Shown: positions 27,558-35,844 of the stretch, piece after piece
How the letters are laid out: each line of letters starts with the position of its first letter
How positions within the stretch are numbered: the first letter of the stretch is position 1
NCBI RefSeq assembly: GCF_913777625.1
Contig: NZ_CAJYTI010000025.1
Location: forward strand, 1 to 58,538
Reading direction: 5' to 3'
Length of the DNA stretch: 58,538 bases
From: an uncultured Sphingomonas sp.
GTDB lineage: Bacteria; Pseudomonadota; Alphaproteobacteria; Sphingomonadales; Sphingomonadaceae
Made by a program: the position numbers and the translations under genes
Notes under the pieces: generated by a model
Seen by the model: the letters and a program-made list of their open reading frames with translations, nothing else
The model's database searches: none
Told to the model about the DNA's origin: nothing

Positions 27558-27903
27558 TTGCATTCCCCTTGACAATGGACTCGCAGATTTGGAGTCGCCG
27601 ACAACAATACACGATAGTTTAATGAAGAAAAGAGATTCTGCACAAATGTGTAACAATCGCCATTTCATCGTAAAGTATAATACGAACGGCGCCCATTGCT
27701 GATGCCGCCATTCAGTTTCGACGAAACTTGAATAGCTTTGACAAGATATAGCTGGCGCGCGCACGAAATCATCCGTGCGAGCCGCTATTTTGCTAAATTG
27801 TCGTTGCGACCCCGAATTTCCAGAAACATCTACGATAGTGCAAAAACATGCAAGGCTTTTTTATAAAAAGATAGCTCTAGTTCCGCCGATGAACCGTAGG
27901 GAT
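27558..27903. promoter_or_regulatory. AT-rich leader and probable promoter region of the biosynthetic operon
   Basis: This gap separates the membrane-fusion gene from the biosynthetic run, both on the minus strand, and is visibly richer in A/T than its surroundings. It contains two perfect inverted repeats: AGTTTCG-A-CGAAACT (27714-27728) and CGCACG-8-CGTGCG (27760-27779). A weak sigma-70-like pair on the minus strand, TTGTGC and TTAAAC spaced by 17, lies about 60 bases before the first gene; a TATTAT/TATACT-type box lies further up. The palindromes are candidate operators or protected RNA stems. No terminator with a clear T-tract was found, so read-through from the exporter genes is possible. 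Confidence 0.45.
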
Positions 27904-28821
27904 CTATAGGAAGCGGACCAGTACGCGCTGTCCAATCAGCAACGTGCTGTCGCTGGTCGACACCACAACCTCAACGACACGCTCGTCGGTGCGCTGGCTT
28001 GCTTGATCGGATTGCAGCTTTCTGGATCCGAAGACGGGCGCGATTCGCTTGACCAGTCCTGCTACTTTTCGGGACTTATCCGACTCGGGCGTGATCTGGA
28101 CATGTTGGCCGATGTGAACCAGTTTTAAGGCATTCTCCGCTACCTCAGCACGGACGATGCGTGGACCATCGGGAGCGATGGTGAACAAGGTTGACACGTT
28201 TAGTGTCGAAATGCCGGTTCCGACTGAAACGAAGCTTTGCGATATCGTGCCGGTTCCCGGCGACGATACCAGCTTCTCGTCGCGCGCGAAGACGGCGCGC
28301 CGACGATCGGTTTGTGCCAGGGCCAGCGCCGCCCGCTGTTCGGCAACGCCGATGCGTGACCGGATCACCTCGTCATGCGCTTTGTCCAGAGCTTGGCCGG
28401 CGATCGCACGCGAACCGCGCAGCGCCTCAAGTCTGCGATACTCGCGTTCTGCGGCTGCCCTTTCGAATTCCGCACGTTCCGCCTTTGCCTTTGCGAGGTG
28501 GGTACTGGCCTCGCTTTGTTCGACGGCGATTGTTTCCCCGGTCGAGTCGAGCTTGGCCAGCGGCTGGCCCCGGACGACATGGTCGCCTTCTCGCACATAC
28601 AGGGTGGCGACGGTTCCCGGCGTCCGTGCCGCAACCGCGATCAAGCCGCCCTCGACGTCGACTCGGCCGTTCGCCACCGCGCCAGCGGTTGCCGCGATTG
28701 GGGGCTGTGGGTCGTCTTCCCCGGGTACTTTGTCGGTGCAGGCGGAAAGCGATGCAAAGATCACCGCAAGCAGGGCGTGTCGCGGAACCGAACCGTCAAC
28801 GTGCAGTCCCTTACGCAGCAT
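27904..28821 (-). CDS. Membrane-fusion lipoprotein of an ABC exporter (HlyD/MacA/DevB-like)
   Basis: The 305-residue protein has a lipobox LSAC (Cys28). A biotinyl-lipoyl half motif follows (VATLYVREGDHVVRGQPLAKLD), then a coiled-coil hairpin rich in Glu/Arg/Ala (residues 90-170), and the second lipoyl half with SSPGTGTISQSF. It would bridge the inner-membrane ABC permease and the outer-membrane channel. It is shorter than typical MacA because the distal membrane-proximal domain is reduced. The ATG at 28821 is used; a TTG two codons earlier is also possible. It overlaps the ATPase gene by eleven bases, so permease, ATPase and adaptor are co-translated. Confidence 0.87.
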   Translation of the reverse strand: MLRKGLHVDGSVPRHALLAVIFASLSACTDKVPGEDDPQPPIAATAGAVANGRVDVEGGLIAVAARTPGTVATLYVREGDHVVRGQPLAKLDSTGETIAVEQSEASTHLAKAKAERAEFERAAAEREYRRLEALRGSRAIAGQALDKAHDEVIRSRIGVAEQRAALALAQTDRRRAVFARDEKLVSSPGTGTISQSFVSVGTGISTLNVSTLFTIAPDGPRIVRAEVAENALKLVHIGQHVQITPESDKSRKVAGLVKRIAPVFGSRKLQSDQASQRTDERVVEVVVSTSDSTLLIGQRVLVRFL

Positions 28822-29512
28822 GTACAACCTGCGCGTCCTCCATGAAAACGACCCGATCGGCGCGCTGCTGTAGTTTTTGATCGTGCGTCACGACGACGAC
28901 GGCCGCTCCGCGTTCCCGCGACGCGGTGTGGAGAAGATCAAGGATTGTCGAGGCGTTGGTCGAGTCGAGCGCGGAACTCGGCTCGTCTGCGAAGATGAGC
29001 CGCGGTTCCTTCACGAGCGCGCGGGCGATAGCGACACGCTGCTTTTCTCCACCCGACATTTCGGACGGGCGCAGCGCGATCTTCTTTTCCAATCCGACCT
29101 GCGCCAACGCCCGTTTGGCGCGTTCGCGCGCTTCCGACCGCGAGACGCCCAGGTAGCGAACGATCAGCGCCACCTGATCGAGCGCGCTCAATGCGGGGAA
29201 AAGGTTGAAGCCCTGAAAGATGAACCCGCAATTTTGCAATCGAAAGGCGTCGATGTCGGTGCTGGAGAGCCGCCACAAGTCCTGGCCCAGCGCCTCGACC
29301 ATGCCCTGGTCCGGACGCAACAGCCCCGAGATGATCGCCATCAGCGTGGACTTGCCCGAACCGGACGGACCCATCACCATCGTCAGGTGCCCGGGCCATG
29401 CTGCGAAGTCGACGTCGCGAAGCACGACGGTGTCGTCGGAGCCCGACCGATAGGATTTCCGTACCTGCGTCGCGCGGATTGCGGGTGCAGTTTCTTTGCC
29501 GTCATTGGTCAT
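28811..29512 (-). CDS. ABC exporter ATPase (MacB/LolD/DevA-type)
   Basis: A 233-residue nucleotide-binding subunit with every catalytic element: Walker A GPSGSGKS (48-55), Q-loop FQGFNL (99-104), signature SGGEKQR (153-159), Walker B LIFADEP (172-178) and H-loop His210. Sequence flavour (IVRYLGVS, FPALSALDQV) is that of the LolD/MacB group, which pairs with mechanotransmission permeases. ATG and upstream stop overlap as ATGA. It powers the permease encoded immediately upstream and, with the adaptor and the channel at 5.0-6.5 kb, would export the cluster product or an intermediate. Confidence 0.92.
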   Translation of the reverse strand: MTNDGKETAPAIRATQVRKSYRSGSDDTVVLRDVDFAAWPGHLTMVMGPSGSGKSTLMAIISGLLRPDQGMVEALGQDLWRLSSTDIDAFRLQNCGFIFQGFNLFPALSALDQVALIVRYLGVSRSEARERAKRALAQVGLEKKIALRPSEMSGGEKQRVAIARALVKEPRLIFADEPSSALDSTNASTILDLLHTASRERGAAVVVVTHDQKLQQRADRVVFMEDAQVVHAA

Positions 29513-30660
29513 CGAAGCAACTCCGCGGGATCGGTACGCTTGAGCAGTTGGATCGACATGGCACCCGCGATGACGGCGATGAGGATCGAAACTGCGAGGA
29601 TGATCAGGAACGGCCATTCGGGGTACGCCATCGGCAGCCCGATCCGCTTGGCGACGAGCGAGACGATGACGAAGATCAACGCGGCGATGATATAGCCGAA
29701 CGCGACCAGCCACAGGCTAAGCTCGACGACCACGAGCCGCAGCGCGCGCATCGGCACGCCGAGCGCAAGCAGTGCGCCGAATTCCGCCAATCGTGCGGCG
29801 ATCGCACCCTTCAGCGTCTGCCAAGCGATGACCGACCCGACGATCGCGCCGAAGCTGATCAGGAAGATCAGCACGATGCCGAGAATGCCGCCATTGGCGA
29901 ACAGATCGACTTGGTTCGCGCGCGCCAGTTCGTCTTTCTGCCACACGCGTACGGCGCCCTTGGTTCGGGCTTCGATGGCATTGCGCACGACAGCGGGATC
30001 CGCACCAGGCTTGAGGCGAACGAGCAACGCGCCGACGTGGAGGTCCGACGCGTTGACCAGCCCGAGCTCCTCGGCGCTGCGGCGCGAGGTGAAGACCATC
30101 GCCCGGCCGCTCGCATTCGGGAAGCCTTCGGCGATGCCGGCGACCGTGACGACATGGCCGTTGATCGCGGCTTTCCCGCCCAGCCGCGCCTTGAGCTTGC
30201 GGAAGCTGGTGCGATCTATCGCGACGGTCAGTGGAAGCTGGAGGGCGGCGACCGAGCGATCGTCCAGCGAGGTGGGCATCGTCAGCGCGTCTCTCCCGAT
30301 ATCGCTCGCCACCACCAGTACCGCAGCGCGGGACCCACCCGACTCGATGCCGTCGTCGGACACATTCGCCCAATCGGCGCCCTTCACCGGGAGGTCCGCG
30401 ATCTCCGCCACGCCTGGGGTGGTCTCGATTTCCGGTATCAGCCGACGCGGAATGTCACCCGCGTCGAACCAACTCTTGGCCGCCCCGTCCAGGATGATCA
30501 GATCCGCGGGCGTCGCATTGGTGAGGCCGGAATAGGATTGTGCAACGCCGCTGAACAACCCGGTGAAGGACAATATCAGTGCGCAACAAAAGGCAATCGA
30601 GAGAATGGCCGCGGAATATCGCCGCCACTCATGGGTGATCATCTTCAATGCCAAGGTCAT
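29509..30660 (-). CDS. ABC exporter permease (MacB/DevC-type, FtsX-like)
   Basis: This 383-residue protein has one N-terminal membrane segment (residues about 16-40), a periplasmic domain of roughly 200 residues, and three C-terminal membrane segments. These include GILGIVLIFLISFGAIVGSVIAW-like and FLIILAVSILIAVIAGA-like stretches, with the FtsX-type cytoplasmic phrase LAEFGALLALGVPMRAL between them. It ends in the conserved DPAELLR. MacB-family transporters do not carry substrate through the membrane; they pump from the periplasm by mechanotransmission. The ATG overlaps the radical SAM stop (ATGA). The ATPase is separate rather than fused, as in DevCA or LolCD. Confidence 0.9.
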   Translation of the reverse strand: MTLALKMITHEWRRYSAAILSIAFCCALILSFTGLFSGVAQSYSGLTNATPADLIILDGAAKSWFDAGDIPRRLIPEIETTPGVAEIADLPVKGADWANVSDDGIESGGSRAAVLVVASDIGRDALTMPTSLDDRSVAALQLPLTVAIDRTSFRKLKARLGGKAAINGHVVTVAGIAEGFPNASGRAMVFTSRRSAEELGLVNASDLHVGALLVRLKPGADPAVVRNAIEARTKGAVRVWQKDELARANQVDLFANGGILGIVLIFLISFGAIVGSVIAWQTLKGAIAARLAEFGALLALGVPMRALRLVVVELSLWLVAFGYIIAALIFVIVSLVAKRIGLPMAYPEWPFLIILAVSILIAVIAGAMSIQLLKRTDPAELLR

Positions 30661-31802
30661 GCTGGTACCGCGGGGTAGGGAGATGGGAAGGCCGGACAAT
30701 CCGGCGGCAACGACCTGGGGTCGTCGAGGGAGCGTGAGCGTTCCGCAATCTGCGGCAGGAGTGCACGAAACTGTGTGTCGTCGATGAAGCCGCACGCGCC
30801 GTAGAAAACGACCATCGTAGAGAGCCAGTCGAAGAAGTGATCCGCGGACGCGACATGCTTTTCGATGGCCATCGCAACCCAGGACAAATGCGCCCAAACA
30901 TCGAAGCAGGTGGCGCAATCGCGGCTCTCCCCGACGCAGCATCGGCGAGGAGCCGTCAGATCAGGACCATAGGCGTTGAAGAAGGGGTTGTAGCTGTTGC
31001 CGTTCTGCAGGCGCTCTGCATTCTGCGGGGCGTCGACCGAGATGCTGCCGCAAACTCCGTAGCCCCAGCGCTGCCCCATCATTTCGCCGCTGGTGACGAC
31101 CTTGTTGAGATAGCGCGTCGTCAAGATTGCGCCGGGGTGCCGATCGATCATCCGATCCACGAAATCACGCGCGGCAGCGAATCCGATCCTGTGATCGAAG
31201 GTGTCGCCGAGATGTGCGAGATCGCCATAATAGTTGAACCCGACCAGATGACCTTGCGCGACGCAGCGGTCGACAACCTCTACCGTGTCGTCGGATGGGG
31301 CAGGCGGCAGGGTTATGTACCAGCGCGCGCGTCGATCCCTGGCGAAATTATCGAGCGCACGGTCGAAAAGGTCGATCTTGCCATAGCCGCGCAATGCCCG
31401 GTCGTTCGCGCGGTCTCCCCACATCGAGACGGCGATCGCGATCTCTTCGAGGCCTTCCTGTGGGATCGACCGCAGCCCGTTGGTCACGACCATGAGCCGA
31501 AAGGCGCTCGCGAGCGCTTTCAGCCTTTTGGGAACGAGGCTCGGCTCGCCGCCCAGCACCGTCGCGAAGGTGATGCCGCGTTCCCGCTCGCTCGCGATAA
31601 ACGCGTGCAGCCGATCGTCGTCTGCCTCGCCTGCGTCGTCCATCGATTCCGCGAAGAAATAGCATCCTTTGCATCGCAGGTTGCAGCGATGCGTGATGTC
31701 GATCGAAACTGATCGCATCGGTCCTGCGCCCCGGAAGGCGGACCACATGCGCTCGACGAGCGGATCCTCCAGATATGACGCGATCTTCTGACGTAGACGC
31801 AT
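30657..31802 (-). CDS. Radical SAM enzyme with extra cysteine clusters
   Basis: The 381-residue protein binds the usual [4Fe-4S] cluster through CNLRCKGC (Cys40, Cys44, Cys47), and has the GGEPSL motif for SAM binding. Beyond the core there are more cysteines: GVCGS near 250, RRCCVGESRDCATCFD near 287-300 and YGACGF later. Such spacing suggests one or two auxiliary iron-sulphur clusters in a SPASM-like arrangement. It heads the exporter operon, immediately upstream of the permease. Whether it modifies the NRPS product, a building block or a small peptide is unknown; no precursor peptide gene is evident beside it. The ATG at 31802 has GAG five bases upstream. Confidence 0.85.
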   Translation of the reverse strand: MRLRQKIASYLEDPLVERMWSAFRGAGPMRSVSIDITHRCNLRCKGCYFFAESMDDAGEADDDRLHAFIASERERGITFATVLGGEPSLVPKRLKALASAFRLMVVTNGLRSIPQEGLEEIAIAVSMWGDRANDRALRGYGKIDLFDRALDNFARDRRARWYITLPPAPSDDTVEVVDRCVAQGHLVGFNYYGDLAHLGDTFDHRIGFAAARDFVDRMIDRHPGAILTTRYLNKVVTSGEMMGQRWGYGVCGSISVDAPQNAERLQNGNSYNPFFNAYGPDLTAPRRCCVGESRDCATCFDVWAHLSWVAMAIEKHVASADHFFDWLSTMVVFYGACGFIDDTQFRALLPQIAERSRSLDDPRSLPPDCPAFPSPYPAVPA

Positions 31803-31966
31803 GCCAACTCTTTTGCGTTATGCTTGAGTACTGAAAAGGAGGTCGCCTTTCCGCACAGCAAGATTTAGTAAAAATGGAGCGTACGATACAACCGTATTTA
31901 CGGTACCTCCGAGCGATCAAATTATATGCAAAATTGCATCCAGTATTGTGTCTAAAATAATTTTCG
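31803..31966. promoter_or_regulatory. AT-rich promoter region with two inverted repeats before the radical SAM operon
   Basis: On the minus strand a perfect TATAAT box lies at 31926-31921. Directly upstream of it is an inverted repeat, ATGCAA-AA-TTGCAT (31926-31939). A second perfect inverted repeat, ACCGTA-TT-TACGGT (31891-31904), lies 17 bases downstream of the box. No good -35 element is present at the usual distance, so an activator-dependent promoter is plausible. The repeats are probable operators; no cognate regulator lies in the cluster. Confidence 0.45.
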
Positions 31967-33268
31967 TCAAATGAGGCGGCGTGCTTGCTTGATGGCAGGA
32001 GTTTCTTCCTCTGGTACTTGGCCCAGGGTGCCGCGCGTGCGAGCGTGCCTGCCATAGACGAATTCGAACAAGGGCGAGGTCATCAGCGTCGTCGCGATCG
32101 CCATCAGGGCAAGCATTGAGAACAGGGCGGGGCTGATGATTCCGCGCTGAAGGCCGATATTGATGATGATCAATTCCATCATGCCTCGGGCGTTCATCAG
32201 CGAGCCCACGGCGAGTGCCGTGGGGTTGTCCTGTCCGGTCATGCGCGCCGCAGCCCAGCAAGCGAACATCTTCGCTGCGATCGATACCAGCAGAATCGCT
32301 ACGGCGGCGGCCAGGAGGTGGCCGTCAGCCAGCAAGAACAGTCGGGTATGCAGGCCGGAATAGGTGAAGAACATCGGTATCAGCAGAGCGGTGGAGAGAG
32401 GTTCGACCGCGCGGGCAAGGCCTTGGCTGAGCTGCCCTCTGGGCATTGCCACGCCCAGCAGAAAGCCGCCGAACACCGCATGCAGGCCCACGCCGTCCAT
32501 CGCCCAGGCGCAAAGGGCGAAGGTGAGGAGCGCGATCGCGAGCAGCTGCGGTGGAACGCCCCCCGCACGTTCGGCCCAGCGGCCGAGGGGGGAGAAGATC
32601 CGCCGCCCGAACCCGAGCATGACCAGCGCGAATAGTCCGCCACCAGCAAGCGCCTTGACGGCGACCAGCGGTCCGGCACCTAGGCTTGCGAGCAACAGGG
32701 CGAGCACCATCCATGCCACGGCATCGTCGATGGCGCCGGCGGACAGTGCCAGCGTGCCCAGTGCGGTCTTGGTGAGACCGCGCTCCTCGACGATGCGCGC
32801 AAGTACCGGGAAGGCCGTGATCGACATCGCCGCGCCTAGAAAGAGCGTCGCCTGAAGGGAATCTAGTCCCGAGCCAAACAGGCCCATCCCCGCCAGCCAG
32901 GGTGTGAGGGCGATGGCGCCTAGAAATGGAGCGGCAATACCCCAGGAGGAAATGAAGACGGCGCTCTGCGCGGTACCCCGGAAATGATCTGCGCGGAACT
33001 GTAGCCCGACGACGAACATGTAGAGGCCAATGCCAAGTTGTGATAGAAAGTGAAGGACAATACGGGTCTGTGGCGGGAACAGAAGTGTCTGAAATTCAGG
33101 AAAATAAAAGCCCAATAGCGATGGTCCGAGCAGGATGCCCGCGATCATTTCGCCCATGACCTGAGGCTGATCGAACAACCGTTTCAAAATCCAGCCCGTC
33201 GCGCGACATGCAGCAAGAATCACAAATATCTGGAGAAAAATAACCGAATTAAGATCTGCTGCGTTCAT
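31967..33268 (-). CDS. Cation:proton antiporter, CPA2 (Kef/GerN-like)
   Basis: A 433-residue, about 12-segment membrane protein with the CPA2 hallmarks: QPQVMGEMIAGILLGPSLLG near the N-terminus, ITAFPVLARI in the unwound helix, and SAGAIDDAVAW with the ion-binding Asp pair. No C-terminal RCK domain is present; the tail after the last helix is only about 40 residues. The ATG has GGGGGA five bases upstream. Antiporters of this kind recur in specialised-metabolite clusters, where they may energise export or protect the producer, but it could also be an unrelated homeostasis gene. It has its own upstream gap and is probably transcribed on its own. Confidence 0.87.
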   Translation of the reverse strand: MNAADLNSVIFLQIFVILAACRATGWILKRLFDQPQVMGEMIAGILLGPSLLGFYFPEFQTLLFPPQTRIVLHFLSQLGIGLYMFVVGLQFRADHFRGTAQSAVFISSWGIAAPFLGAIALTPWLAGMGLFGSGLDSLQATLFLGAAMSITAFPVLARIVEERGLTKTALGTLALSAGAIDDAVAWMVLALLLASLGAGPLVAVKALAGGGLFALVMLGFGRRIFSPLGRWAERAGGVPPQLLAIALLTFALCAWAMDGVGLHAVFGGFLLGVAMPRGQLSQGLARAVEPLSTALLIPMFFTYSGLHTRLFLLADGHLLAAAVAILLVSIAAKMFACWAAARMTGQDNPTALAVGSLMNARGMMELIIINIGLQRGIISPALFSMLALMAIATTLMTSPLFEFVYGRHARTRGTLGQVPEEETPAIKQARRLI

Positions 33269-33361
33269 CGCTATCCCCCATATGCGACGTTCCGCCGGTC
33301 GAATCGACTAGGTGATGAATTGTATTGACGCAAGATTGTCACACGCTTGTGGTGCTTGCAA

Positions 33362-33383
33362 GCCTTGTTCTCAGGAACGAGGC
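33362..33383 (-). terminator. Hairpin downstream of the DUF6445 gene
   Basis: Arms GCCTTGTTC and GAACGAGGC surround a four-base loop TCAG; one position is a G-U pair in RNA. It lies in the 174-base gap between the DUF6445-like gene and the antiporter. It would fold well in the minus-strand transcript, but is followed by mixed sequence, not a T-tract, so factor-independent termination is uncertain. Confidence 0.35.
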
Positions 33384-33442
33384 GAAAGCTATTCAATATA
33401 CACGTTGGATAGTCGAATTTTGCCGTTGAGGCGAGCATCGGC

Positions 33443-34228
33443 TCAGCTTTCGTGGAGCGCATCGCCTCCGAGCAGGAAGCGCTGTTGGTTGGGGACTTCG
33501 GTACAATCAATGAAGCAAGTCTGTGTAATCCGCGGATATTGCCGGAACGCGTTATCGACATGGTAGGCGCCGTGGTACATGTAACCGGGATACAGCACGA
33601 GCCGATTGAACTTCATCTCCAGCAGGTAAGCGAGCTCCCAATGCTCCTGCCAATCGAGCGCATAGTAGCATAGCCCGTCCTCGTTGAGGTACGGGAACTG
33701 TTCCGGCGCGGCCTTTCTCAGAAGGTATTCCCGAGCGAAGATACGGGGCTGGCCGGAATGCCGGGAGCGGTAGATTGCGGTGCCTCCATGCGCTTCCGAC
33801 GGGAGGTTTAGATAGATGTTCGCCGCCATCACCTTCACACCGTCGTAATGCGCGACGTTACCAATGCTTCCTGGAGGCTGGTCGACATTCCACCGAAACA
33901 GGTTTGTCGTGAACGCGCGGGTCGTCCTCGCACGATCGACGTCGACGCCGAAATGATCGACCACTAGGTCGGAAATCACCTTCAAGAAGGGAGGCGTGTC
34001 GAAGAAATGCCATTGCTGCCGACAGTCCCAATAGGAGATGCCGTTCTGGCTGCCATCCCGGTGTTTCCAGATTGGTGCCGGCGACTCGAGACACAGGTCT
34101 CGAACCGCTTCGGGATTCTCGTAAAATCCATCGATGATTATCGCCTTGTCGCCGTTTCCGAGATCGAGCGCTGTAGCTTTCAGGTCTTTGTTGACGGCAA
34201 ACACCTTGAGCGGCTCGAACGGCTTCAT
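33443..34228 (-). CDS. DUF6445-type putative Fe(II)/2-oxoglutarate oxygenase
   Basis: The 261-residue protein reads like the DUF6445 family known from sphingomonads and relatives. It holds a plausible iron triad: HYDG (His127, Asp129), followed by NIYLNLP and GGTAIYRSR strands, and a distal His219 in YMYHGAY, with RITQTCF at the end of the barrel. This is the order of the prolyl-hydroxylase-like double-stranded beta-helix, so oxygenase activity is inferred, not shown. The ATG at 34228 is chosen because GGAGG lies six bases upstream; an in-frame ATG 13 codons earlier has no such site. It follows the AspH-like gene by 28 bases and is probably co-transcribed with it. Confidence 0.7.
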   Translation of the reverse strand: MKPFEPLKVFAVNKDLKATALDLGNGDKAIIIDGFYENPEAVRDLCLESPAPIWKHRDGSQNGISYWDCRQQWHFFDTPPFLKVISDLVVDHFGVDVDRARTTRAFTTNLFRWNVDQPPGSIGNVAHYDGVKVMAANIYLNLPSEAHGGTAIYRSRHSGQPRIFAREYLLRKAAPEQFPYLNEDGLCYYALDWQEHWELAYLLEMKFNRLVLYPGYMYHGAYHVDNAFRQYPRITQTCFIDCTEVPNQQRFLLGGDALHES

Positions 34229-34256
34229 TGTACCCTCCGCAATTGCCCGCGCGGCT

Positions 34257-35417
34257 TCACTTGGCATAGACCATTGCGCCGGTCTGCAACCGGTTCGCGA
34301 CTTCCATCATCGCGAGCCGTTCGGCGGAAGAAAGGGCAGGATTGGCATGCAGGATCGCCAATAGAACACGCGGCCCCGCACTCTCGTTACCGGCGCTGTG
34401 CACAAAGCTGTCGTTGAACACGAGGCCCTGTCCCTCGCGATGATAGCGCCGCTCACCGTCCACCTCGAGGTAGCAGCCGTCGGGCACGATCAGCCCGAAT
34501 TGATAGCTCAGCATCCAGTTCGCGCCGTCGCAATGTGGCGGCAGGACGAGGCCCGGGTCCATGATCAGGAAGCCGGCATGGGCAATGGTGTTGGTCTGCG
34601 CCAGCGCCCCCAATACGGCGCTCGTTTCCGGGAAAAGAGCTGCGCGCTCATGCTTCCATTCGAAATGCTCGATGATGTTGTAGGAGCGCCAGCCGAAAGG
34701 TTGATTGGGGGCCGGCGTGTCCGGATCGCTTTCGGAACCGCCGTAATGGGGCGCGCGCACGCGGCCATCCAGCAAGGCGATGCTTTCCGCCCGAAGCGCC
34801 GGGAATGCGGGCGCGACGATGGCGTCCATCGCTGCGGGATCTTCCCAGGGTTCGACGGCCAGGCCTTCGAAATCGAAGCGGACCCACTGGTTGAGGCGGC
34901 AGGTGCTGATACGGTGATCTATCCACGCAGCCAGCGCGTTCCGCACGCGCGCGAGAGATTCGCCATGCGCCTGCTCAAGGCGGTCCAGTGCCGGGAGTAT
35001 GCGTTCGACCTGCAAGCGGCGACCATCTGTCGACCACATCCTCAGCGAAAACTCGGGTTCGCTCAGCAGGCTTTTCCAGCGCGCGATCTTCTGATCTTCC
35101 GGGAGAAATATTTTGGACAGTGCAACAGCGTCACTCAGCAATCCGCCAAGCTGTAGTTTGTCCTGTCGCTGAAGCGATCGTGGATCCTGATTGCCCGCCA
35201 GCAACTCTCGTAGCGTTTGGCTGGGGATGTGCACCACGCACGTCGGCGACGCTGGTCTTCCGAGCGTAAGTCCGCTGTGAGGGCTCCATCCAAAATCAGC
35301 GTCGTCGATTTGGAAGTGATAGACCGGCATCATCGATTCAAGCCAGATCATGTCCGCCAGAAGCGTGCGGATGCGATCAAGAGCGGGGCCGAGGTGCTGT
35401 TTTGTAGTGCTGTCCAT
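34257..35417 (-). CDS. Aspartyl/asparaginyl beta-hydroxylase-domain protein
   Basis: The 386-residue protein carries an AspH-type domain in its C-terminal third: PGLVLPPHCDGANWMLSYQFGL with iron ligands His295 and Asp297, then DGCYLEVDGERRYHREGQGLVFNDSFVHSAGNES with distal His340 and a 2-oxoglutarate Arg shortly after (GPRVLL). The first 200 residues are helical and unassigned. Family members hydroxylate Asp/Asn in proteins, or amino acids in natural products. The ATG at 35417 was preferred over one two codons earlier because AGGGGG lies at better spacing. It heads a two-gene unit with the DUF6445-like gene and is the right-most gene plausibly belonging to the cluster. Confidence 0.82.
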   Translation of the reverse strand: MDSTTKQHLGPALDRIRTLLADMIWLESMMPVYHFQIDDADFGWSPHSGLTLGRPASPTCVVHIPSQTLRELLAGNQDPRSLQRQDKLQLGGLLSDAVALSKIFLPEDQKIARWKSLLSEPEFSLRMWSTDGRRLQVERILPALDRLEQAHGESLARVRNALAAWIDHRISTCRLNQWVRFDFEGLAVEPWEDPAAMDAIVAPAFPALRAESIALLDGRVRAPHYGGSESDPDTPAPNQPFGWRSYNIIEHFEWKHERAALFPETSAVLGALAQTNTIAHAGFLIMDPGLVLPPHCDGANWMLSYQFGLIVPDGCYLEVDGERRYHREGQGLVFNDSFVHSAGNESAGPRVLLAILHANPALSSAERLAMMEVANRLQTGAMVYAK

Positions 35418-35844
35418 GTGCATTACCCCCTAATTGCTAAGGTAATCCGCTAACAGCATTACGCAATGGTAAAATGGGGCGGCAATTAGAGTGTTATCCG
35501 TGGCCGTTGCTCGAGTAAAAAGCCGTTACTGAGAGGTGTCTCGGAGAATTTTACCAGCGGCGACAAATGGATTGCCGATAGGACAGCGGCGATGCTGTCC
35601 ACAGGGAGAGGGCAAGATAAGCAAGCGCCCCGTCGGACCGCATTCCGTGCTTGGGGAGCGCGCGCCACGCAAGATAAGGCCCAACAGCCGTATTTGGACC
35701 GGGCGCGGATATGGGCCCATCCAGCGCCGGACGCCTCGTGGACGCACGGCGCCGTCTTTCGATCGGCAGTGTCGGCACCGCTATGACAATGTCTTGGTCG
35801 AGCCAATTCTCGACCTCGGTAGGACTAACATAATGAGAACGAAG
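35418..35844. promoter_or_regulatory. Intergenic region at the right edge of the cluster
   Basis: The first 120 bases, next to the AspH-like start, are A/T-rich and contain a composite inverted repeat: ATTGC (35433-35437), GTAAT (35442-35446), ATTAC (35458-35462), GCAAT (35463-35467). This could be an operator for the AspH-DUF6445 unit. The remaining 300 bases, up to the galactanase stop, return to high GC and show only short frames without recognisable content. No att-like direct repeat or tRNA was seen at this boundary. Confidence 0.35.

Noticed and set aside
35500..35840. Transposase remnant at the right edge of the cluster
   Set aside because: Short frames on both strands show no DDE motif, and no terminal inverted repeats were found.
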